Shown here one piece after another: positions 61,401 to 64,000 of a stretch of 64,000 nucleotides of DNA. Position numbers and translations under genes: made by a program. The stretch comes from Axinella damicornis (lineage: Eukaryota; Porifera; Demospongiae; Axinellida; Axinellidae): contig OZ007507.1 in assembly GCA_963931865.1 (NCBI GenBank), positions 18,643,523 through 18,707,522 of the forward strand. Direction: 5' to 3'. The number at the start of each line of letters is the position of its first letter. Positions within the stretch are counted from its first letter, which is position 1. Under the pieces are notes generated by a model that did no database searches, was not told the origin of the DNA, and saw only the letters and a program-made list of their open reading frames with translations.

Positions 61401-64000
61401 CGTGTCACTAGTCTAGTCCCACCCCACTTTGGTCACTCACACACACTTATAAAATACAGTGACGTAATCATTGACTTACAGACAGCTGTGTTGTCTGCTG
61501 ATGACAGTATAATATTGACAGTTCTGTTCAAGACAGCTCCAAAAATGTTGACACACACAGAAACCGACCCATCAGCTTCACTCAGTGTGTAGGAGGACTG
61601 TACAAGTCCAACCTGCACCACTGCAACAAATGAAAATCCATACAGTTTTGCATGTAGGTATTGGAGTCATGGTTGAGGTACGCACCTTGAAGTTCATGTT
61701 GAGATTTGGAACGCTTTTCAAATATGCATTCGTGGCACCATTTCAGTTACATATTTATATAACTTACTGTCATTGTCTTCTATGGTGACAGTTACAGAGC
61801 TGGGGTTGAGAGCTACTGCCTCATCTGTGGTGGTCAGCTGTACCAACAAGGTTTCATCATTCTCCAAAATGGGGTCATTGGAAATCGAAATACTGGTGCA
61901 GCGACTATTTGTGCCAGGCAAGAATGTTAACTCCGCTGTTACTGGACTGTAGTCAGATGTATCTGTATCGAAGAAGATTACAACAGTAGATCACCATGTC
62001 CGCATTCAAGATGAGGCAGGAATGGTAGATAAATATACTGTGGGAACTCTACCTTGAGCTGAAATCGGCATAGTTGTGAGGGTGACCATCACCTCCCTAT
62101 CAGCCACTCCAATGAGAACGGTACACACATTCAATGGGGCTGCTCCTTCCGCTATGCTGTAGGATGTCTGGTCAAACCCGACTGTAACATCTAAAATTGT
62201 TGCGTGAGTGCGCGCAAAGAGAGTACCAACGTAAAATGAGCATTTGCACTGCAAGCAGTACATGTTTTTCACTTACTGTCATTGTCAGTGATAGAGACAC
62301 GTGCCATGCTGGGATTCAGGAGCACATTTTGATCAGTAGTGTTCAGCTCAACTGAAAACATTTCACTGTTCTCCAGTCGTGAATCCTCGAGTATAGAAAT
62401 GTTACCACATTCACTAGTTGAACCTGGCTGAAATTCTAGCTGAATCATCCTTGAGATGAAATCGCTGTCAGCTGTAAGTTGAAATTCAATGCTTGAGTTA
62501 ACACACAAATTATGGTATGAAAACATGTAGCAAGTATTCACCTTGCGCTATCCCTTCAACAGTTAAAAGATTAACAGTCACAATTCTCTGGGCCATGCCC
62601 ATCAGCACAGTGCACACACTCTGCGATTCACTCCCCTCTTCTACGGTGTAAGAAATCTGTGCAAACCCTACAGTGACTCCTACAGAACAAACAGGGACCA
62701 ACACTCATAGGTCAATTATTAAGTCATTCGCAAGAATGGGTCATCTATACTCACCATCCGTGTCTACTATAGTGACACTTGCAGTCCTGGGACTTAGGAT
62801 GACAGCTGGATCTGCAGTACTCAGCTGCACTGAAAAGTCTTCAACCGTTTCCAGGATACTGTCTTGTGAAACACTAATGTTTGCACAGAGTTCAGAAGTT
62901 GAGGACCCAAACACCAATGGTGTGATTGCTGGAGTAAAGTCATTGTCAGCTGCAGTAGGGTACAATGCATGCATTTCAACTCTGTTTCCATGTGACTGCA
63001 GGAATGCATGCACCCGATCTTGTACGTATGAATGACTCAACTGACCCAGAGCTGACCCTGACAGAGTTGTGAGATTGACCAACACCTCCCTCTGAGTGTC
63101 CCCAGTAAGAATTGCACACACCATCACCAAGCCATCTGCTTCTCGAACAGAGTAGGACACTTGTTGAACCCCCACAGTCACATCTGAGTAAGGTAGTTAT
63201 GGTAATGTGAGAGGTGAAGTGGGGAAATACAGAACGTGTCAGCAATAAGATGGTACAATGAACTACGCCTTACTATCATCATCTGTGATTGTCACAGTTG
63301 CTGAACTGGGCCTGAACAATATGGCTCGGTCTGAAGAGTCCAGTTGCACTGTGAAGACCTCGTTGTCTTCTAAATCCAAATCCCCAGATATGGAAATGTT
63401 AACACACGACACTGTTGTTGAAGCTGGAAATGTTAGCTCTATCATTATGGGAGTATAGTCCCTTGGGGCTATAGGGAAAAAAAGATTCCATCTTGAAAGT
63501 TTTGAGCTCCAGATCCTTTCTGCAGCAACGCGTAATTTACCTTGGGCTGTCCCTGGCAGAGTTGACAGACTAACAACCACATCTCTTTCCGCCAGCTCAG
63601 CTAAACTAGCACATACTCTCAGAGAACTCAGTGCTTCAGTAACACTATAGGAATCTTGTTGGAAGCCCACTGTAAGATCTGTGAAGGAGAAAATAAAGAG
63701 CTAGCTATGATCACATGCAGCTTTAAAACCTTATCGTCTTACTGTCGTTGTCTTCAATTGTGATTGTTGTATTAGCAGGGGTGAGTGTTACGTTCTGGTC
63801 ACGAGTGTTCACTTGTATTGAGAACGTTTCACTGCCTTCTAGAATAGTGTCTTCCTGGATAGTAATCTCAGCACACTCCTCAATTCTTCCAGGCTGAAAT
63901 GTCAACTCCAGACTTGAAATAGGGGAGAAATCGCTAGAAACTGCAACAAAATCCACAGTTCAGAAAATCAGGGCACAGGATATCTGATAAAGGTGATAGT
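36045..64000 (-). CDS. Giant Calx-beta adhesion GPCR gene (5' end outside window)
   Basis: Predicted surface receptor of the adhesion-GPCR class. Fifty exons from 63,940 down to the stop at 36,045 join with consistent splice phases and no in-frame stop, giving about 3,280 codons. Order: Calx-beta x19, Ig, a three-exon module of unknown type, HormR, GAIN, GPS, 7TM, cytoplasmic tail. Calx-beta repeats bind calcium and mediate adhesion in known families; GAIN/GPS performs autoproteolysis; 7TM signals. Many Calx-beta repeats followed by GPS-7TM recalls ADGRV1 (VLGR1/GPR98), but HormR and Ig next to GAIN are not in the ADGRV1 layout I know, so orthology is not claimed. The start codon and signal peptide lie beyond 64,000. 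Nearly all Calx-beta introns are phase 1, so repeats can be gained or lost in frame. The exon chain was built by hand; one or two splice sites could be off by a few bases. Confidence 0.9.
37881..37950 (-). CDS. TM4/ECL2 exon (70 bp)
   Basis: Tiny exon read as ILPAFFVGLLVAPTSSSYIS then RDLL. Acceptor and donor give phases 1 and 2, exactly joining the TM2-4 exon to the terminal exon that begins CFPDSFPFYIGVVAPF. The Cys at that junction is the ECL2 Cys expected to pair with the TM3 Cys. Confidence 0.85.
37951..38719 (-). other. Receptor intron, nothing recognised
   Basis: Intron between the TM2-4 exon and the 70-bp TM4/ECL2 exon. No ORF, element or repeat that I can support. Confidence 0.6.
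38720..38991 (-). CDS. TM2-TM4 exon
   Basis: A 272-bp exon. KLRSGAYGKMLVNYCAALLG opens TM2; LCGIFSALLHYFMLVYFFW is TM3 with the conserved Cys at its top and the W-x-x-x-E motif (WTAAES); KVFGTHTTNYVLKAAIVSW is ICL2 and the start of TM4. These match family B2 GPCR motifs. Confidence 0.9.
39072..40882. repeat. 31-bp minisatellite, about 58 copies, with 403-bp higher-order period
   Basis: Tandem 31-bp unit built on CTGTGGCTAGSGAAGAGTCT followed by GGAGTGTTAKT, filling most of the TM1-TM2 intron of the receptor. The rare variant GTCACTAGGG occurs at 39,278, 39,681, 40,084 and 40,547: spacings 403, 403 and 463 bp, that is 13, 13 and 15 units, the last minus a 2-bp deletion near 40,190. Variants therefore recur in blocks. 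Confidence 0.95.
41216..41255 (+). repeat. Interstitial telomere-like TTAGGG tract
   Basis: About six degenerate TTAGGG units (GTTAGGGTTACGGTTAGGGT and neighbours) in the receptor intron just 3' of the TM1 exon. Confidence 0.8.
41271..41413 (-). CDS. Stalk and TM1 exon
   Basis: A 143-bp exon: short linker after the GPS (DLTPRRTTGTTTPTDRG), VQQSLEVI, then TM1 as YIGIVISMVVLIVTLLTYFI. Ends SR in phase 2, matching the next exon. The residues right after the HL/T site (TNFGILL) would form the tethered agonist. Confidence 0.88.
41640..42268. mobile_element. 629-bp element with TTAACCCTTTAA ends
   Basis: Ends TTAACCCTTTAA and TTAAAGGGTTAA are perfect inverted repeats. It lies in the receptor intron between the GPS and TM1 exons and contains a C-rich run near 42,067-42,088. 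Shares its TTAACCCTTT terminus with the 181-bp MITE. No coding capacity seen. Confidence 0.6.
42392..42613 (-). CDS. GPS motif exons with HL/T cleavage site
   Basis: Exons 42559..42613 and 42392..42495. The first gives GSSTTCVFWDFAEDG, the second GFGGWSTRGCVLVAESE and TCECDHLTNFGILL. All four GPS cysteines, the two Trp and the H-L-T cleavage tripeptide are present, so autoproteolysis is expected to be intact. The 55-bp exon is too short to form a recognisable ORF and was found by matching the missing CxFWxF motif between splice sites. Confidence 0.9.
42770..42902. mobile_element. Small foldback element
   Basis: ATTGCACTCAAGCAGG at the left end pairs with CCTGCTTGAGTGCAAT at the right end, with inner CTCTTAGAGACCT/AGAGACCT sequences. 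It lies in the intron between the GAIN and GPS exons. Confidence 0.55.
43013..43979 (-). CDS. GAIN domain exons
   Basis: Exons 43848..43979 (helical ESLKEVTANAIELQPLDITI), 43635..43729 (DNYLDVVDQLLDANPSRIL) and 43013..43517 (GAIN subdomain B with NDTFVRDNFALQVHEIEA, VFVANLGDIDQLEV, ALRVCYSVFFDDALFQ, GAVFFFQKSE). The helical part followed by a beta-rich part just before the GPS is the GAIN layout. It should fold with the GPS and mediate autoproteolysis. Several N-x-T sites suit an extracellular domain. Confidence 0.87.
44104..44339 (-). CDS. HormR (hormone receptor) domain exon
   Basis: A 236-bp exon encoding GCSEDVTSLGGGLDVQWPES, then NIPCPCG, NATRFCFGNF, AEWGVADVSSC. The W-P, the P-C, the A/T-R-x-C and the W...D...C spacing match the HormR domain that precedes GAIN in several adhesion GPCRs. 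Ends in phase 0 at ISL|GTAAGT. Confidence 0.82.
44425..44926. repeat. Minisatellite of 19- and 14-bp units
   Basis: GATCAGCAATGGGGACACT (19 bp) alternates irregularly with GCAATGGGGACACT (14 bp), a unit lacking GATCA. In the intron 5' of the HormR exon. The open frames on both strands are by-products of the repeat. Confidence 0.92.
44927..45622 (-). other. Receptor intron, nothing recognised
   Basis: Intron 3' of the exon at 45623-45756, beyond the 19/14-bp minisatellite. No supported feature. Confidence 0.55.
45623..46381 (-). CDS. Three-exon extracellular module between Ig and HormR
   Basis: Exons 46245..46381, 45930..46012 and 45623..45756 connect Ig to HormR with matching phases. The protein begins VTALYCPNTSGLLQYSVTLA, continues NCELQDVVEQ and LKQTLPGVFVINTN, and ends ALILDALPPGITVAVERF. 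An alternating beta/helix pattern with two Cys could be an SEA- or ferredoxin-like fold, but I do not recognise a family. Exons were placed by splice sites; the ORFs are short. Confidence 0.65.
46382..47028 (-). other. Receptor intron, nothing recognised
   Basis: Intron after the Ig exon. It contains a short near-repeat (AGAAATTGCCAG...TATGCTATTAGACAAC, at 46,472 and 46,557). No exon needed here for phase continuity. Confidence 0.55.
47029..47298 (-). CDS. Ig domain exon of the adhesion GPCR
   Basis: A 270-bp phase 1-1 exon encoding one Ig-like domain: THPTNTSLDQLFESVNLTCL, then YIWLRNN with the core Trp, and DPNDRGFYTCRV with the D-x-G-x-Y-x-C motif. It links the Calx-beta array to the membrane-proximal module; Ig before HormR/GAIN is seen in other adhesion GPCR families. 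Potential N-glycosylation sites at NTS, NLT, NIS and NNS. Confidence 0.88.
47447..47875 (-). CDS. Calx-beta repeat 19 in a single exon
   Basis: One 429-bp phase 1-1 exon holds the whole repeat: IGMVQSEYSVGETDRNAEVC, a longer middle loop with PLPADDGFCNPEDA, VADYETVQTLQVEF, AISCTRQQITVNDD, and closing TTVSIISDARD. All other complete repeats are split by an intron at the loop, so this one has lost it or never had it. Extra Cys in the loop (GFCN). Confidence 0.85.
48045..48372. repeat. 14-bp minisatellite with CCATGG in each unit
   Basis: About 23 tandem copies of GCTCCTCTGCCATG with one variant block near 48,174-48,190. In the intron between Calx-beta repeats 18 and 19. Because 14 is not a multiple of 3 and the unit contains no stop in any frame, all frames stay open. 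Confidence 0.93.
48608..49040 (-). CDS. Calx-beta repeat 18 (two exons, lacks the Cys pair)
   Basis: Exons 48888..49040 (MTVSLTNPTYTVIESGFSV, TVSAVL, DGTATLS) and 48608..48814 (EDYFRLDNIELTFMSGS, MRNAMIVITDD, TVVIVGDDG). Both positions that are Cys in all other repeats with both halves visible are non-Cys here. The second-exon acceptor at the GGGAAGAC sequence was chosen because it alone keeps phase 1. Confidence 0.82.
49108..49846 (-). CDS. Calx-beta repeat 17 (two exons)
   Basis: Exons 49691..49846 (VGFDSPQYTFTEGQFGDPAI, CVQI, DGSATST) and 49108..49350 (DDFIPIREELTVLTFTSGT, SRRCRTIPV, ATVTIMEDNND). The phase-compatible donor is GTGGGT right after the STG codons. Confidence 0.83.
50041..50852 (-). 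CDS. Calx-beta repeat 16 (two exons)
   Basis: Exons 50703..50852 (IGLVASAYTVNEADDGGLPL, CAEL, NGSATTL) and 50041..50256 (DYVLSSQQLVFPSGS, SRVCSTV, NVSITEDIRDG). The first exon opens with only a short ORF and was placed by its splice sites and phase. Confidence 0.82.
51075..51557 (-). CDS. Calx-beta repeat 15 (two exons)
   Basis: Exons 51405..51557 (GIQQAAYTVTEGVNETVAVC, DGSATRQ) and 51075..51284 (PADFNSTTASLGFHPGD, TRFCVDICLV, AAVTIVEDTTDG). The second half has one Cys beyond the conserved one. Confidence 0.85.
51607..51675. mobile_element. Short foldback MITE (TAGTCTCGTTCCCA arms)
   Basis: A 69-bp inverted repeat with perfect 14-bp arms TAGTCTCGTTCCCA/TGGGAACGAGACTA, in a Calx-beta intron. 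Same terminal family as the 551-bp element; TA at each end may be the target duplication. Confidence 0.65.
51840..52338 (-). CDS. Calx-beta repeat 14 (two exons)
   Basis: Exons 52192..52338 (VGHTNTTYRVTEGTDSVVIC, DGTATAT) and 51840..52064 (PADFEVVGSPQLTLTSGA, ASEVCSSENVVI, AVVTILEDADDG). Phase 1-1. Confidence 0.85.
52662..53370 (-). CDS. Calx-beta repeat 13 (two exons, internal expansion)
   Basis: Exons 53161..53370 (FGFMVTSYTVTEGTDGQS, TVCVEL) and 52662..52880 (PPDFIAVTQQLTIISGS, TTCYNISI, VVVTIVEDVNDG). The first exon is longer than in other repeats because an 18-bp unit coding GTATSG is repeated in tandem at its 3' end. Confidence 0.85.
53159..53240 (-). repeat. In-frame 18-bp coding repeat (GTATSG)
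   Basis: Four tandem 18-bp units based on CCACCAGAGGTAGCTGTC at the 3' end of the first exon of Calx-beta repeat 13. Each encodes six residues, so copy-number change keeps the frame and lengthens a loop of the domain. Confidence 0.88.
53435..53855. mobile_element. 421-bp MITE with long terminal inverted repeats and 9-bp TSD
   Basis: Terminal inverted repeats of roughly 100 bp start CAGTCTAGC (left) and end GCTAGACTG (right); both arms contain the GCTAGCCCCTCTCCGCCC motif and a run ending AAACATTGCACTTGAT. The 9-bp sequence TAGTAATCC lies on both sides (53426-53434 and 53856-53864). A 9-bp duplication with long TIRs is typical of Mutator-like elements. It sits in the intron between the halves of Calx-beta repeats 12 and 13. 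Confidence 0.85.
54134..54896 (-). CDS. Calx-beta repeat 12 (two exons)
   Basis: Exons 54753..54896 (GLGQAIYQVTEGEPVVQVC, EEGTAQ) and 54134..54331 (MDYDAMITTLSF, EMICTNITI, RVLITDDDS). Phase 1-1; one Cys in each half plus an extra Cys just before the DYDA strand. Confidence 0.83.
55050..55682 (-). CDS. Calx-beta repeat 11 (two exons)
   Basis: Exons 55539..55682 (GVGIGFANLTYTVSEGSEVE, VCARV, GTATTA) and 55050..55244 (DFRALSAVLLTFTTG, TQCRRIEI, AVTILDDDS). The intron holds a (CA)n tract at about 55,370-55,457. Confidence 0.85.
55778..56245 (-). CDS. Calx-beta repeat 10 (two exons)
   Basis: Exons 56096..56245 (TTVYSVQEASETTLVFCVEL, VNGTAVC) and 55778..55999 (PTDFTEVNDRLTFTSGA, TTVCGSTLSV, TVTIIEDVEDG). 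From here toward the membrane the closing strand is mostly EDxxDG rather than DNDS. Confidence 0.85.
56246..57280 (-). other. Receptor intron, nothing recognised
   Basis: Largest plain intron of the Calx-beta region, between repeats 9 and 10. Low-complexity A/C-rich DNA at about 56,750-57,050; no gene or element supported. Confidence 0.55.
57281..57997 (-). CDS. Calx-beta repeat 9 (two exons)
   Basis: Exons 57857..57997 (VVQIGFQQDVYNTTEADG, ELCVTL) and 57281..57481 (FYPDSNSTMCVMIPVTQDG, VPVIIFESDC). Second half shared with repeat 8. Phase 1-1. Confidence 0.82.
58415..58921 (-). CDS. Calx-beta repeat 8 (two exons, mosaic)
   Basis: Exons 58781..58921 (FAQSSYALSEADGSVSVCV, DDTAVC) and 58415..58615 (FYPDSNSTVCISIIVIQDG, VPVIIFESDC). 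The first half groups with repeats 6-7, while the second half is close to the second half of repeat 9, so this repeat is a mosaic of two lineages. Confidence 0.85.
59196..60198 (-). CDS. Calx-beta repeat 7 (two exons)
   Basis: Exons 60058..60198 (YTQSSYTLSEADGSVSMCV, DNTAVC) and 59196..59393 (DDYTAVNSQPITFSSAAS, QMCALISI, VTVVINDSSS). The intron between them carries the purine-rich G tract near 59,409-59,576. Confidence 0.85.
59409..59576. repeat. (GGGGGA)n purine tract
   Basis: About 170 bp of nearly pure G5A repeats on the plus strand, in the intron inside Calx-beta repeat 7. Strong G-quadruplex potential on the non-template strand of the window (C-rich in the transcript). Confidence 0.92.
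60354..60791. repeat. 43/47-bp minisatellite with CAACACGTGTTG palindrome, 10 copies
   Basis: Each unit carries ACACAACACGTGTTGCAG, with a perfect 12-bp palindrome centred on the CACGTG E-box, followed by AGCTGC or AGCCGC. Units with an extra ATGC are 47 bp. In the intron between Calx-beta repeats 6 and 7. A single diverged monomer is found near 59,131-59,157 in the corresponding intron of repeat 7. Confidence 0.92.
60857..61620 (-). CDS. Calx-beta repeat 6 (two exons)
   Basis: Exons 61480..61620 (QSSYTLSEADGSVSVCVNI, DNTAVC) and 60857..61054 (GDYAAISSLPVTFSSTPS, VLCTPISV, ANVVINDSSS). Repeats 6, 7 and 8 are recent duplicates: their first halves differ at few residues and flanking intron DNA is also alike. 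Confidence 0.85.
61768..62190 (-). CDS. Calx-beta repeat 5 (two exons)
   Basis: Exons 62053..62190 (VTVGFDQTSYSIAEGAAP, LNVCTVL, ISAQG) and 61768..61962 (TSDYSPVTAELTFLPG, SRCTSISI, VTVTIEDNDS). Phase 1-1; one Cys in each half. Confidence 0.85.
62277..62679 (-). CDS. Calx-beta repeat 4 (two exons)
   Basis: Exons 62542..62679 (GVTVGFAQISYTVEEGSES, QSVCTVL, GIAQG) and 62277..62471 (ADSDFISRMIQLEFQPG, SECGNISI, RVSITDNDS). Close in length and motif to repeats 2, 3 and 5, which share the VTVGF opening. Confidence 0.85.
62755..63183 (-). CDS. Calx-beta repeat 3 (two exons)
   Basis: Exons 63046..63183 (VTVGVQQVSYSVREADG, VMVCAIL, SGSALG) and 62755..62949 (ADNDFTPAITPLVF, SELCANISV, ASVTIVDTDG). 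Phase 1-1 throughout. One Cys in each half. Confidence 0.85.
63274..63678 (-). CDS. Calx-beta repeat 2 (two exons)
   Basis: Exons 63541..63678 and 63274..63468. The first half reads GFQQDSYSVTEALSSLRVC and ends GTAQG; the second starts DYTPIMIELTF with VSCVNISI and ends TVTITDDDS. Both halves keep one Cys. The 72-bp intron has no stop in the frame, so a continuous ORF runs through it, but a donor after GTAQG and an acceptor before the DYTP segment match the other repeats. Confidence 0.85.
63743..63940 (-). CDS. Calx-beta repeat 1, second-half exon (repeat cut by window edge)
   Basis: Single 198-bp phase 1-1 exon carrying the C-terminal half of a Calx-beta repeat: LTFQPGR, ECAEITI, the acidic turn EDTILEGSETFSI and closing TITIEDNDS. 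The first-half exon is expected just beyond 64,000. Confidence 0.85.

Overview
The window is animal nuclear DNA: multi-exon genes with GT-AG introns, nearly all phase 1, and metazoan domains (Calx-beta, Ig, HormR, GAIN/GPS, adhesion-type 7TM, ITIH C-terminal). Abundant short foldback elements, minisatellites and Calx-beta modules fit a non-bilaterian animal. I favour a demosponge, but that is inference. Every real gene seen is on the minus strand.

Right half (36,045-64,000): one very large adhesion GPCR gene whose 5' end lies beyond the right edge. I could chain 50 exons with matching phases (about 3,280 codons): 19 Calx-beta repeats (the first is half outside), one Ig domain, a short module of unknown type, HormR, GAIN, a GPS with the HL/T cleavage motif, seven TM helices, and a Ser/Thr-rich tail ending at 36,045. 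Its introns hold a 31-bp minisatellite with a 403-bp higher-order period, other minisatellites, a 421-bp element with long inverted repeats and 9-bp target duplications, and an interstitial TTAGGG tract.

Left half (1-36,044): an array of duplicons, each joining a copy of the last GPCR exon to a gene for a secreted Ig protein with an ITIH C-terminal domain. Gene B (27,416-32,261) has signal peptide, 2 Ig domains and ITIH_C. Gene A (14,144-22,027) has signal peptide, about 5-6 Ig domains and ITIH_C. The extra Ig exons of A lie between two roughly 575-bp direct repeats that exist as one copy in B. To the left, a 5,999-bp unit (GPCR tail plus ITIH_C exons, with no signal or Ig exons) occurs twice in full, and a third partial copy merges into gene A. 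These copies are almost perfect, so they reflect either a very recent amplification or an assembly artefact. All GPCR-tail copies outside 36,045-36,990 are broken or orphaned.

Working together (inference): the locus places a large Calx-beta/Ig adhesion receptor directly upstream of a family of secreted Ig/ITIH_C proteins that is expanding and changing its Ig number. That layout suggests a candidate receptor-ligand or recognition locus, but the sequence does not prove an interaction. Relics of an NHL-repeat gene lie upstream of each Ig-ITIH_C copy.
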